Source: Pectobacterium polonicum (GTDB taxonomy: Bacteria > Pseudomonadota > Gammaproteobacteria > Enterobacterales > Enterobacteriaceae). From it: 64,000 nucleotides of DNA. Made by a program: the position numbers and the translations under genes. Shown here in pieces: positions 40,646 through 50,177 of this stretch. Every line of letters starts with the position of its first letter. Position 1 is the stretch's first letter. The stretch is from positions 56,393-120,392 of the forward strand of contig NZ_RJTN01000015.1 of assembly GCF_005497185.1 (NCBI RefSeq), read 5' to 3'. The notes under the pieces are model-generated. The model had not been told where the DNA came from and made no database searches. It worked only from the letters and a program-made list of their open reading frames with translations.

Positions 40646-40963
40646 ACATACGTCCTATGGTGGGGAAAACACAGGAGGGGAATAGGGTACGAAAATGCCG
40701 CCTGTGATTGCGCCGGAAAGTAACATTGCAATAACAAGCTGAGAATGTTTTATAAGTTTAGTTTGTGAACGATAGGTTAAAAACAAGAGCTGAATCACGT
40801 CAGCAAGAGTTATAAAGAAACATCAGTGCAATTTACTTGTAACAGATGCACATTTTTACAGCAGAAAAAATCCGTGAAAAGCCCTCAAAGCCCCGCTATA
40901 CGGGGAAGATGCCGTTCAGGAAACACCACGATAAAAAGTAACATTTCCGTTACCTATTGATAT
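40646..40963. other. dctA promoter region and end of the GGDEF-like gene
   Basis: 318 bp. On the minus strand a CCCCG/CGGGG hairpin (40891-40905) lies after the GGDEF-like gene, and the dctA promoter follows. No EAL-domain remnant can be translated from the stretch just after the stop codon. Confidence 0.5.
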
Positions 40964-42145
40964 TCAGGAAGACGCGATAAGGAGATGAATACCGCATTTC
41001 TTATCACGCCGCGCCAGTTGCATGGCAAAACGCGCCTGTGACAAACGCAGCGCCGCCTCCTCTGGCAGAGGCTCGGTAATCGTTAGGACACCGGCGCTGA
41101 CAGCCCGAGCAGGGTGCGATCCCGTAGGTAAAAAGGGGGAATTAATCGCCAGCATCACGTTTTGTGCCCAATCTTGCGCTCGTCCAGCGGAGTCCAGCGT
41201 CTTCCCGATGATGGCGAACTCGTCACAATCGAGGCGAGCCAGATAAAGGCTCCCTGCCTCATGTTGTTCTTCTATCACCGCGCGGAATTGCTCCGCCAGC
41301 GCAGCCATGTCACTCTGGCTGGCGGAGGAATCAAGCCCAAAAACGAGCAGGCTAAACGGAGTCGCATCCGCCAGACGTTGTTCAAGGCGTCGTATAAAAT
41401 GTGCGTTGTCCGGCAACCCCACGCCTTCAGCACTGGCAGAGAGAGATTGCTCCAGCAGTTGTTGATTACGGTTGTAGCTGCGCACTAGCGCGCCCAGCTC
41501 GTCATCCTGGTGCCAGGGTGGCAGCGTGAGAGGGCGGTGAAGCATCGCATCCGGCGGTAGATTCTGTAGCTCGACAATAATCCCACGCAGCGGGTGTATC
41601 AGCAGTCGGTTAATGCACCAGGTAATGGCGATCGACATAATCAACGCCAGCAGCAGATACGTCGCCAACATGGTTGAAAAGGTGCTGACGATAAATTGAT
41701 ACATCCGATAGGAATCTGCCTGTAAGACCAGATGCGCCAGCGGTGCCGAATATTGCGTCTGCGGGGGCGAATAGAGTGGAATAGAGATACGGATCGGCAG
41801 CTTAAAGACCCGCGCGATCCAGTCCGGCACCGGGCGTTCTTTCGGGAAATTGGCGTGGAGCGTCTGAAAATCATCCGGCAGCAATACATCTGCCCGGCTA
41901 AGAAAGGCAACCGGCAGCAAGCTATCCAGAATATTGCCAGCGCGTTGCACCTCCCCTTGTAGCACCGCGTCCGTCAGGGGTTGACGCACGGAATAGGCGA
42001 TGCTCTCCAACTGCTTGGCATAATCTTCACGGCGCTGGTGAACGAAGTGGAAAAGCTGTATGACGATGAACAGGCTGATCGTCACCAGTGCCACAGCAGA
42101 CACGGCTGTCATCTGTTTAATCGTTAATGAACGTCTGAGCCGCAA
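40964..42145 (-). CDS. HAMP and degenerate GGDEF protein, HmsP/YhjK-like but lacking the EAL domain
   Basis: 393 residues. TM1 is near 15-33, a periplasmic sensory loop of about 120 residues follows, TM2 is near 155-177, then HAMP (to about 235) and a GGDEF-like domain. The active-site loop reads DCDEF at 306-310 instead of GGDEF, and I see no RxxD I-site five residues before it. E. coli YhjK continues into an EAL phosphodiesterase domain of about 250 residues; here the protein stops at LLIASS. It sits beside bcs, where YhjK sits in E. coli, so it likely signals by binding rather than by making or breaking c-di-GMP. Confidence 0.85.
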   Translation of the reverse strand: MRLRRSLTIKQMTAVSAVALVTISLFIVIQLFHFVHQRREDYAKQLESIAYSVRQPLTDAVLQGEVQRAGNILDSLLPVAFLSRADVLLPDDFQTLHANFPKERPVPDWIARVFKLPIRISIPLYSPPQTQYSAPLAHLVLQADSYRMYQFIVSTFSTMLATYLLLALIMSIAITWCINRLLIHPLRGIIVELQNLPPDAMLHRPLTLPPWHQDDELGALVRSYNRNQQLLEQSLSASAEGVGLPDNAHFIRRLEQRLADATPFSLLVFGLDSSASQSDMAALAEQFRAVIEEQHEAGSLYLARLDCDEFAIIGKTLDSAGRAQDWAQNVMLAINSPFLPTGSHPARAVSAGVLTITEPLPEEAALRLSQARFAMQLARRDKKCGIHLLIASS

Positions 42146-42472
42146 GCGCTTTCTCCGTCAACCTTTTATGCAGATCTGAATATCTGCCCCATACACAGCG
42201 CGAAAAACGCACCGCCACGCGCACCAGTAACGCGCCGCAAACAGTATAAGGCAGCTTATCGCCGCCTCAACGCTGTTTTCTGCTGGTGCTCAGGGGATTT
42301 CATCTTAATCCTAGGCTCCCCTTTGGCGGGAGCCGTAACGCGGCCTCAGAATAGGGGATATCCCCTGCATAAGCCAGTATGGCTATTCAGGGGCAGAGTG
42401 AAGATAACGAGCGATAAAGGAAGGCGGGCTGCGGCAACTTCGCGGCAACCCGATAGGATATGTTCGTCAGCG
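42146..42472. other. Spacer between the HmsP-like gene and bcsG
   Basis: 327 bp with two palindromes: AGGGGATATCCCCT (42353-42366, perfect) and GGCTCCC/GGGAGCC (42314-42334). A direct repeat of GCGGCAAC lies near 42433-42450. These probably end the bcsEFG transcript and initiate the next gene. No ORF of note. Confidence 0.5.
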
Positions 42473-44134
42473 CTATTGCGGGTATGGCACCCAGTCTCCG
42501 CCGTTCAAACGAATGTAGGGTTTTCCCTGATATTGCATCACTATCGCGTTCTCATTCTCCGAAATCGCTTCCGTTTGCGGCAGTGTGCTCGCCAGCGTTT
42601 GCCAATCCACAGAAGGCGCGGTGAACACTTTGCCGTCCACCATCCGTGCAACCAATTCCGAAATTGCCAGATAGCTGCTCGGTGATGTCACTTCCAGCGC
42701 ATCGCCCTGATGCGGAGCCTGCAAACCAAACAGTTTTACGCCGACAGGAATATGCGTGATGCTCGGACTGGGAATATCACGTAGCCCAGACATTTGCATC
42801 TTATCGCCAGCCAGCGCTGCGCCGTGCTCCGGTACAACCACCACCATGACTTTGCGGCCAGATTTCTGCAACACGTCAAAAAAAGCATCCAGTTGATCAA
42901 ACAGAATCTTCGCCCGTGGCGCATAGTCCGCCGACTGGTTGGTGCCCACGAAGCGGTTACCATCATGCAGCGGAATCAGGTTAAAGAAGGTCGCGTTACG
43001 CGTCGTCGTTGCTTTATTTCGCTCACCCAACCAACGATTTAACAGCTCCAAATCATTATAAATCGGCTCGCCGTCGAACGAGGTAATCTGGTGGCTGATG
43101 CCCTCCTGCGACAGCATCGGAATCTGAATGTCACCCTCTTCACGCACCTCACGCAGGTAATTCCCAAAGACGCCGGAATGATCGAGCATCAGTTGCTCTT
43201 CAAAACCCAGCTTCACCAAATTACTGAACAAGAAGCACTGCTGGTTCACAGGCTGGTACAAATCGGTGTGAGACTGTTGACCACAGCTTGCGCGCAGCAG
43301 GCGAATTGACGCAGGCCCGCTATACGCGGTAGCGGAATTAAACTGACGGAACAGGATATCGAACTTCTTCCACAGCGGATGATTTTCCAACTGCGCCACT
43401 TCTATATCCGACCATGCCAGCGAACAAATGTTGATAATCAGGAGATCAAACGGCTGCGCATCCTGTGGCAGCGTAGCCGGGAACGCCGTAGTTCGCGACT
43501 TTTCTCGCGTATAAAACTGGTTCAAATAAGCGGTGAGGTTCGCGTTCGTTGGCGGTAACGTTGCTTCCGGCAGCGCAGTATCCCCGCCCGTTGGGGAAGC
43601 CGCCGCCGAGGACGCGGGCGTCGTCGAGGCCGTAGGCATCAGCGAAACGGCAGGGCCTGCCAGATTGACAACATTTAGCCATGTCAGCGCCGCCACGGTA
43701 AACACCGTAATACGAATCCACTGCGCGAAAAACAGGTAGGCCACGGTGATAACCACAGCCGCACCGACCATTTGCCAGTTAATGAAGCGGTTTAACAGCT
43801 CCAGCAAATAAGCGGCGCTAAAGCCAGCAACCTGCGTCCCTTGGCTGAGAATACTGTTGATGCCCGGCAGCCAGGTATCGTGGTAAAAAAGCCCAATACC
43901 GAGTGGGATAGCAATAATATGACGCCAGCGGTGCAGCGTGACATTGGGGATCGGAAACAACAAAAACGCCAGAAATACCAGGTTAAGCAGCGGATGAAAA
44001 TTCAGGTATCCAAACCATAACAGGGCAAATTTCAGCAAGAAATACACATTCCAGGCACCGAGCCCGCGCCAGTAGCGCCATATATCCTGCTGTTTTTGCA
44101 TATCCTGCTGTTGCTTGCGTGTTTTTTCGTCCAT
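42473..44134 (-). CDS. bcsG: Cellulose phosphoethanolamine transferase BcsG
   Basis: 553 residues from ATG 44134 (MDEKTRKQQQDMQKQQDIWR). Five or so N-terminal membrane segments and a linker precede a periplasmic alkaline-phosphatase-fold domain. C237 (IINICSLAW) and S272 (SATAYSGPASIRLLRASCGQ) correspond to E. coli C243 and S278, the zinc-site region and nucleophile. It transfers phosphoethanolamine from phosphatidylethanolamine to nascent cellulose. The longer frame to 44209 would overlap bcsF and is not used. Confidence 0.95.
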   Translation of the reverse strand: MDEKTRKQQQDMQKQQDIWRYWRGLGAWNVYFLLKFALLWFGYLNFHPLLNLVFLAFLLFPIPNVTLHRWRHIIAIPLGIGLFYHDTWLPGINSILSQGTQVAGFSAAYLLELLNRFINWQMVGAAVVITVAYLFFAQWIRITVFTVAALTWLNVVNLAGPAVSLMPTASTTPASSAAASPTGGDTALPEATLPPTNANLTAYLNQFYTREKSRTTAFPATLPQDAQPFDLLIINICSLAWSDIEVAQLENHPLWKKFDILFRQFNSATAYSGPASIRLLRASCGQQSHTDLYQPVNQQCFLFSNLVKLGFEEQLMLDHSGVFGNYLREVREEGDIQIPMLSQEGISHQITSFDGEPIYNDLELLNRWLGERNKATTTRNATFFNLIPLHDGNRFVGTNQSADYAPRAKILFDQLDAFFDVLQKSGRKVMVVVVPEHGAALAGDKMQMSGLRDIPSPSITHIPVGVKLFGLQAPHQGDALEVTSPSSYLAISELVARMVDGKVFTAPSVDWQTLASTLPQTEAISENENAIVMQYQGKPYIRLNGGDWVPYPQ

Positions 44135-44135
44135 T

Positions 44136-44357
44136 TTATTTTTTAGTCTCTGCTGAAGTCGGCGTGGTTGAGACCGTCTTGGTTGAAGAAGGGCTACGCA
44201 TCCAGACACTGGCTGGCTTCAGGTAGCGCGGCGACAATAGCCTGTTTTTCCAATACTGAAGCCAGTGGGGGATCACACGGTGCGCCAGATAGCCAAGCGT
44301 AAAGAAGATGACTGCGCTTAATAGCACCAGTTGAACGATATCAATCAGATTCATCAT
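44136..44357 (-). CDS. bcsF: Cellulose biosynthesis protein BcsF
   Basis: 73 residues: one membrane helix (IDIVQLVLLSAVIFFTLGYL) and a basic tail ending STTPTSAETKK. The E. coli BcsF is 63 residues and recruits BcsE to BcsG at the inner membrane. The start may be M1 or M2, as two ATGs are adjacent; the first overlaps the bcsE stop by 4 bp. Confidence 0.88.
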   Translation of the reverse strand: MMNLIDIVQLVLLSAVIFFTLGYLAHRVIPHWLQYWKNRLLSPRYLKPASVWMRSPSSTKTVSTTPTSAETKK

Positions 44358-45943
44358 GATGGTTCTCCCGGTACACGGGCCGGTAAATCGGGTCCCAGTA
44401 AATCAGGTTTGAGTAAATCAATCGCAATAGGCTCACGCCGCGGCGTCTGGCTGCGCGGTGCCGATTCGGTCTGCTGCAATTGGACATAGTCGTTAATCTG
44501 CCGCTCTTGCTCCAGCGTATCGCCCTGCACCAGCGATTTAACTTCTGCCAGAATCTGTAAGTCTTGTGACCAGACAATCCGATTGCTGAACGCTTCATCC
44601 ACCGGCAGACGGAAAATGGATTTCAACGCGATATCCAGCTCATTCAGACGGCAATTGGACAGGAACAAAAACAGGCGACCCTGCGCGATCGTGACGACAT
44701 CACCAAAGCGTCGCAGTGTACACAGCGTCAACGCCTGCGCCGCCCGCACGCCCGGCACGGGGCGCAATGCGACCAGCACACCTTTGCTGCCTTCTGGCAT
44801 CAGCGTGCTATCAATCAACATCTGCACAGACTGCCGAAATGTCTCTGGAGGCTGGTAGCCCTTAATCTGTAGCGGCCGCATGGTGGTCAGCAAGACGTCA
44901 ACATCGACAGGAACATGTTTAGTAAAGCGCTGCCCTTGCACGCTTTCAATCCGTGTCAGGAAGCGAGATAGCGGTTCCGAATGGGAGACAATAAGATTTG
45001 CACCACACGCCAATAACAAGCGTTCGTCGCTGGCGCGCAGGCAGGGCTTCATTTCCCGCACCACAATCTTCAGCAATTCACCACGCTGCCGCCGCAGGCT
45101 ATGAACCTGTTTGACGAGTGTATCCACCTGATTGGTTTGATTCAGTGCAAAAACGAGCGTCGCCGCATTCGTCAACATGCCGGTTTGTACCAAAATGGCA
45201 TTGTCCTCCAGTAACTGCCAATTTTCTGACAGCGCAGGGGCCCCCTCCATCACGCTCTTTTCCATCAGAAAGAGCCCATCGTCATTCAGAGATGGCGTGA
45301 GGATGGGCTCCTCTTCCGCCAGCATTTGCCAACCGTCATTATCGGGTTGCAGCATTTGTACCTTATTCGCCCGCACGCCTCTTTCCGTTGCCCACCATGA
45401 CACCAGATACTGTGCGCGATCCTGCTGCCATTGCAGGCTGGCCAAGCCGTAAAGCCCGCGGTGTTGGGAGATCAGCATATTTCTCAAACGGGTTACGCCG
45501 CTGCTATGGCTGAGAACCACCAGTGTACACTGGCGCTGATGTAGCCATACTGCCGTGTCATCCACCCAACGCTGTAGTCTTTCCGGTGAAATATCTCGCC
45601 ACAGGCTGGCGGGAGCATAAAGCACTAACAGACGATGTTCCGGACGTAATGCGCGCATCAAGTCGTCGGTTAAATTCAGCAACGCGGCTTTATTTTCCGG
45701 CAATATATAGCAAGATAACTGTTTTGTTTCGGTATTAAACAATGTCGTCAACAGCGCGTCAGACCGTTCCCCACAGCCGATTAACGCCACTCTCGCGTCG
45801 TTATTTTGGCTATGCATAACTTGTTGGCAAAATAATGCGGCATCAACCTGTCGATCAATATTTACCCAATAAAATCCCGCCAGTTGGAGCGTAGCCAGCT
45901 CATCCCAAAGGTGACGGATACCTAATGAAAAGTTCTGCTTCAT
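44354..45943 (-). CDS. bcsE: c-di-GMP-binding cellulose synthase regulator BcsE
   Basis: 529 residues from ATG 45943 (MKQNFSLGIRHLWDELATLQ), close to E. coli BcsE (523). The GIL domain carries RASD at 303-306, matching the RxxD c-di-GMP site of E. coli (R306-D309). It tunes cellulose secretion through c-di-GMP binding and binds BcsRQ and BcsF. A TTG at 45979 is the alternative start; neither has a strong ribosome-binding site. Divergent from bcsR. Confidence 0.92.
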   Translation of the reverse strand: MKQNFSLGIRHLWDELATLQLAGFYWVNIDRQVDAALFCQQVMHSQNNDARVALIGCGERSDALLTTLFNTETKQLSCYILPENKAALLNLTDDLMRALRPEHRLLVLYAPASLWRDISPERLQRWVDDTAVWLHQRQCTLVVLSHSSGVTRLRNMLISQHRGLYGLASLQWQQDRAQYLVSWWATERGVRANKVQMLQPDNDGWQMLAEEEPILTPSLNDDGLFLMEKSVMEGAPALSENWQLLEDNAILVQTGMLTNAATLVFALNQTNQVDTLVKQVHSLRRQRGELLKIVVREMKPCLRASDERLLLACGANLIVSHSEPLSRFLTRIESVQGQRFTKHVPVDVDVLLTTMRPLQIKGYQPPETFRQSVQMLIDSTLMPEGSKGVLVALRPVPGVRAAQALTLCTLRRFGDVVTIAQGRLFLFLSNCRLNELDIALKSIFRLPVDEAFSNRIVWSQDLQILAEVKSLVQGDTLEQERQINDYVQLQQTESAPRSQTPRREPIAIDLLKPDLLGPDLPARVPGEPS

Positions 45944-46457
45944 AGACTGATTTTCTTTTCCGTTAATGGCAGCAACCAACCCTTAAATATTCCCTAGATA
46001 ATTCGAATTGCAGGCAGGCGGCGATAGGACATACACCAGTAGGAGACTGGCGTGGCAAACCTGCTGGAAGCAGATTTGAACGCTGCTTGCCGCGGCCCTT
46101 TACGGCGGGCCGGGTACTTAAGAAAGTCAACGCATAGGCAACTCGAAGTATGACGAGAATGACGCAGTCAAAATAAACTCTAGCAGCCCCTTGTAGGATC
46201 ACAACGTCCCGCCATTAATTATTCCGATCCCTTGATAAATCACCTCATTACTATTTTTGGCTATTCACATTGCAATCGCGAATTCATTGCTATAGTTAAT
46301 TGGCACACCTGACTACATTATTATTAAAGACAGCAGAGGTATTGTCCTTCATCTGCCAGACTGTCCGTTATGGGTGCAAGAACCACTACATCTGCCATTC
46401 AGATGTTTCCCTTTATCGATCTCAATGATAATGGATAGCCTATTTCAGAGGCATGGA
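45944..46457. other. Divergent bcsE/bcsR region with a MITE-like repeat
   Basis: 514 bp. A repeat candidate occupies about 45996-46156. A weak promoter with TTGCAA (46270-46275) and TATAGT (46291-46296), spaced 15 bp, precedes bcsR. The interval just before bcsR contains upstream in-frame ATGs that are not supported by conservation. Confidence 0.5.
45996..46156. repeat. Candidate MITE/ERIC-like element
   Basis: About 160 bp bounded by imperfect inverted ends: TTCGAATTGC (46002-46011) and GCAACTCGAA (46138-46147, whose complement is TTCGAGTTGC). It has internal hairpins, e.g. CGGCCC/GGGCCG. The ends resemble a short non-coding repeat I recall from Pectobacterium, Serratia and Yersinia spacers (ATAATTCGAGTTGCAGG ... 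CAACTCGAAGTATGACG). No transposase, and no second copy in this window. Confidence 0.55.
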
Positions 46458-46667
46458 ATGAATAACGAACCGACTCGTATAGATACCCGTACACGCGCCG
46501 ATTTAACCGAAAACGCAAGAACCGATGACGATCTACGGGTCCTCAGTCAGGCTTTTTCTTTGCCTGAAATAAGTTATATCGATATTTCCCGTCAGGCGCG
46601 TCTGAGCCAAATGATGGCTCGCTGGCCGCTGCTGGATGAATTAAAAGAACCGGCTGGGAGCAACTGA
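46458..46667 (+). CDS. bcsR: Cellulose biosynthesis protein BcsR
   Basis: 69 residues from ATG 46458 (MNNEPTRIDTRTR). The C-terminal block ALxQAFSLPEISYIDIS and MMARWPLLDEL match E. coli BcsR (62 residues). BcsR stabilises BcsQ and forms a c-di-GMP-binding BcsRQ unit for BcsE. The longer frame from 46374 is rejected because homologues start at MNN. Confidence 0.88.
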   Translation: MNNEPTRIDTRTRADLTENARTDDDLRVLSQAFSLPEISYIDISRQARLSQMMARWPLLDELKEPAGSN

Positions 46668-46669
46668 CA

Positions 46670-47407
46670 ATGCCCGTTATTGCATTGCAAGGAATCCGCG
46701 GAGGCGTAGGAACAACCTCGATAACCGCCGCACTGGGATGGGCCTTCCAACGGCTAGGCGAATCCGCACTGGTGATTGATTTCTCGCCGGACAATTTGCT
46801 ACGCATTAACTTTAATATGTCGTTTGAGCAGCGTCGCGGCTGGGCGCGGGCGGAAACCGACGGCGCACCGTGGCAAACGGGTGCCATGCAGTATCTCCCC
46901 GGTCTGGATTTTCTGCCGTTTGGTCGCCTGAACATGCAGGAAGTCGCCACGCTTCAACAGCATTACCACCAACACGCCGCACTCTGGCAAAACAATCTGG
47001 CGCAGCTCAGCGCGGCGGGTCGCCACCGTTGGATACTGATCGACGTGCCGGCAGACAATAGCCCGCTTACGCGACAAGCGTTAGCTACCGCCAACACGGT
47101 TTTTCAGGTGGTTGTCGCGGATGCCAACTGCCATTCACGTCTACATCAACAGGCGTTACCGCGCCAGTGCCATTTTCTGGTTAATCAATTTTCTACCCTC
47201 AGTACGCTCCAGCAGGATTTACACCAGCTCTGGCTACACACGCTGTCACACCTGCTGCCGCTGGTGGTACATCGTGACGAAGCGTTGGCAGAATCACTGA
47301 TGCTAAAACAGCCACTAGGCGAATGCCGCCCGGACAGCGTGGCGGCGGAAGAGATCATGACGTTGGCAAACTGGTGCCTGATTCACGTCAAGGAAAGCGG
47401 CGTATGA
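46670..47407 (+). CDS. bcsQ: MinD-like ATPase BcsQ
   Basis: 245 residues. The P-loop is GIRGGVGTTSI (8-18), a deviant Walker A of the MinD/ParA type without the second-lysine-containing KGGVGKT; the same variant occurs in E. coli BcsQ. DVPADNSPLT is the switch II region. It localises cellulose synthase to the pole and is essential for cellulose secretion in E. coli. Its stop overlaps the bcsA start (ATGA). Confidence 0.93.
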   Translation: MPVIALQGIRGGVGTTSITAALGWAFQRLGESALVIDFSPDNLLRINFNMSFEQRRGWARAETDGAPWQTGAMQYLPGLDFLPFGRLNMQEVATLQQHYHQHAALWQNNLAQLSAAGRHRWILIDVPADNSPLTRQALATANTVFQVVVADANCHSRLHQQALPRQCHFLVNQFSTLSTLQQDLHQLWLHTLSHLLPLVVHRDEALAESLMLKQPLGECRPDSVAAEEIMTLANWCLIHVKESGV

Positions 47408-50103
47408 GTGGCATCCTGCGCGTATTCCTCGTTCCGCCCGCCAGACAGGCGATACAGCGGCGTTATCGCGGCTATCGTCAGCAGGGTGCCTCCGCCTTTG
47501 CTGCTTTTTTCGCTACGCTGTTTGCGATACTCGGCTGGATCGTCCTGCGGCTGGAATCTGACAGTTGGCAACAAATCCGCGCGCAGCGAACCTATTGGTT
47601 CCCGCACATCTCGCCTCAACGCCCGCGCCCAGCCGATGTGCTTCGCTATCTGACACAGGGTATTTGGCTGCTAACTATCAAAAACGGCCAGTTACCCACA
47701 TCACGCCGCCGTGTCTTCTCCGCGCTACCGCGCTGGCGGCAGCGCTACATGAACACGCAGCAAAAGCTATTTACCCGCTTTAGCCACGCCAATACTGACG
47801 ATCGTGAAGACAGTCAATCAAGCACCACATCGACGAACCGCGTACAAAGTCTGGTCACGGTGGCACTGAGTCTGCTGTGTGCGGCGCTAGCACTTCTGTG
47901 CATCACGCAGCCGTTTGATTTGCTATCGCAGTTTATTTTTATGACGCTGCTGTGGGGCATCGCCATGCTCGTTCGCAACATGCCGGGACGCATGCCGACG
48001 CTCATGATGATCGCACTCTCTTTCACGGTGTCGTGTCGTTACCTGTGGTGGCGCTATACCGAAACCCTGAACTGGGACGATCCCCTCAGCCTGGTATGCG
48101 GCCTGCTGCTGCTGGCAGCGGAAACCTACGCCTGGGTGGTGTTGGTGCTAGGCTATTTTCAGACGATCTGGCCGCTGAACCGTCATCCCGTTTCGCTGCC
48201 CGACGACAGCAATACGTGGCCGACCGTCGATCTGATGATCCCAACCTACAATGAGCCGTTGAGCGTGGTGAAACCGACGGTGTATGCCGCGCTCGGTATC
48301 GACTGGCCTAAAGATAAGCTCAATATTTATATTCTGGATGACGGCGGGCGCGCCGAATTTAAAGCCTTCGCTGAAGAAGTCGGCGTCCATTACATCGCCC
48401 GCGTCACACACGAACACGCCAAGGCCGGTAACATCAACAATGCCCTGAAGCAGGCGAAAGGCGAGTTCGTTGCCATTTTCGACTGCGACCACGTCCCTAC
48501 CCGCTCCTTTTTGCAGTTAACCATGGGGTGGTTTTTCAAAGACAAAAAGCTGGCGATGTTACAAACACCGCACCATTTCTTCTCGCCCGATCCGTTTGAG
48601 CGCAATCTGGGACGCTTCCGCCGCACGCCCAATGAAGGCACGCTGTTCTACGGTCTGGTTCAGGACGGTAACGACATGTGGGATGCCACGTTCTTCTGCG
48701 GCTCCTGCGCCATCCTGCGGCGTAAACCGCTGGATGAGATTGGCGGCATTGCGGTCGAAACGGTGACGGAAGATGCCCATACCTCACTGCGCCTGCATCG
48801 CCGTGGCTACAGTTCAGCCTATATCCGCATTCCGCAGGCGGCGGGACTGGCAACCGAGAGTCTCTCGGCTCACATCGGTCAGCGTATTCGCTGGGCGCGC
48901 GGGATGGTGCAAATTTTCCGGTTGGATAACCCTTTATTCGGCAAAGGGCTGAAGCTCGGGCAGCGGTTGTGTTACGCCAATGCCATGATGCACTTTCTGT
49001 CCGGTATTCCCCGGCTGATCTTCCTGACCGCGCCGCTGGCGTTTCTCCTGATGCACGCTTACATCATCTTCGCCCCGGCGTTAGCGATTGCGCTCTACGT
49101 TCTGCCACATATGGTGCACGCTAGCCTGACCAACTCACGCATTCAGGGCCGCTACCGCCACTCTTTCTGGAGTGAAATCTATGAAACCGTGCTGGCATGG
49201 TACATCGCCCGCCCTACCACCGTAGCGCTGTTTAACCCACACAAAGGGAAATTCAACGTGACGGCCAAGGGGGGACTGGTTGAAGAACAGCATGTCGACT
49301 GGGTGATTACGCGGCCTTATCTGGTGCTCGTACTGCTGAATATTGCTGGCGTGCTCTATGGCATCTGGCGTCTGATTTACGGGCCGCCAGAAGAGATCAT
49401 GACGGTGCTCATCAGCCTGCTCTGGGTTGTGTATAACATGACCATTTTAGGCGGTGCGGTTGCGGTTGCCGTAGAAGCCAAGCAGGTACGTCAGGCACAC
49501 CGGGTGGAGATGTCGATGTCCGCTGCCATCCTCCGTGCCGATGGCCACCTTTTCCCCTGTGTTCTACGCGACTACTCTGATGGCGGTGTCGGCGTTGAAG
49601 CCCGTGAATCAGGCATTCTTCAGGTCGGGGACAACATTTCGCTGTTGTTAAAACGCGGTCAGCAGGAGTACGCCTTTCCTTTCAGCGTCACCCGCGCATT
49701 CGACAACAAAATTGGCCTGCGTATGACCAACCTGACCATCCGCCAGCATATTGATTTCATTCAATGTACCTTTGCCCGCGCCGATACCTGGGCGCTCTGG
49801 CAAGACAGCTTCCCGCAGGATAAACCCGTCGAAAGTCTGGTCGATGTGCTGGCTCTCGGCTTTCGCGGCTACCTGCGTCTGGCCGATTACGCCCCGCCAG
49901 TGATACGCAATATCATCCTGGCCTTCCTCAACATCGTGGTGTGGGTCGTGTCATTCATCCCGCGCTATGTAGGAAGACGTGCTGTAACCGACCCGCCAGA
50001 TGCTGTACTGGCGAAAAAGGCCGTACATCGGGGCAATACGCCGTCTGCCCATGAAACGCGATTTGCACAAGAGAACCTGTTTACAGAAAAGACAGTGGCT
50101 TGA
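47404..50103 (+). CDS. bcsA: Cellulose synthase catalytic subunit BcsA
   Basis: 899 residues from ATG 47404. After a long N-terminal cytoplasmic and membrane region, the GT2 domain has D312-D313 (DDGG), DCD at 360-362, TED at 455-457, and QRIRW at 493-497, the UDP-glucose and acceptor motifs. The C-terminal PilZ domain holds RQAHR at 696-700 and DYSDGG at 723-728, the c-di-GMP-binding pair. It polymerises UDP-glucose and translocates the chain. The frame opens further upstream, but the overlap with bcsQ sets the start. Confidence 0.96.
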   Translation: MSGILRVFLVPPARQAIQRRYRGYRQQGASAFAAFFATLFAILGWIVLRLESDSWQQIRAQRTYWFPHISPQRPRPADVLRYLTQGIWLLTIKNGQLPTSRRRVFSALPRWRQRYMNTQQKLFTRFSHANTDDREDSQSSTTSTNRVQSLVTVALSLLCAALALLCITQPFDLLSQFIFMTLLWGIAMLVRNMPGRMPTLMMIALSFTVSCRYLWWRYTETLNWDDPLSLVCGLLLLAAETYAWVVLVLGYFQTIWPLNRHPVSLPDDSNTWPTVDLMIPTYNEPLSVVKPTVYAALGIDWPKDKLNIYILDDGGRAEFKAFAEEVGVHYIARVTHEHAKAGNINNALKQAKGEFVAIFDCDHVPTRSFLQLTMGWFFKDKKLAMLQTPHHFFSPDPFERNLGRFRRTPNEGTLFYGLVQDGNDMWDATFFCGSCAILRRKPLDEIGGIAVETVTEDAHTSLRLHRRGYSSAYIRIPQAAGLATESLSAHIGQRIRWARGMVQIFRLDNPLFGKGLKLGQRLCYANAMMHFLSGIPRLIFLTAPLAFLLMHAYIIFAPALAIALYVLPHMVHASLTNSRIQGRYRHSFWSEIYETVLAWYIARPTTVALFNPHKGKFNVTAKGGLVEEQHVDWVITRPYLVLVLLNIAGVLYGIWRLIYGPPEEIMTVLISLLWVVYNMTILGGAVAVAVEAKQVRQAHRVEMSMSAAILRADGHLFPCVLRDYSDGGVGVEARESGILQVGDNISLLLKRGQQEYAFPFSVTRAFDNKIGLRMTNLTIRQHIDFIQCTFARADTWALWQDSFPQDKPVESLVDVLALGFRGYLRLADYAPPVIRNIILAFLNIVVWVVSFIPRYVGRRAVTDPPDAVLAKKAVHRGNTPSAHETRFAQENLFTEKTVA

Positions 50104-50177
50104 TTGCCATTCACAGGCCGTGACCAACGGTCTTTTTCCCGACAAAGAAAAAGACCCTTAACATTGATGATGACACA

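Noticed and set aside
44135..44209. Extended N-terminus of BcsG
   Set aside because: It reads through bcsF in another frame; MDEK at 44134 fits the known protein.
46374..46457. Extended N-terminus of BcsR
   Set aside because: The extra 28 residues have no counterpart in the homologue, and ATG 46458 gives the expected length.
47323..47403. Extended N-terminus of BcsA overlapping bcsQ by 85 bp
   Set aside because: ATG 47404 overlaps the bcsQ stop in the normal ATGA manner and begins a plausible protein.
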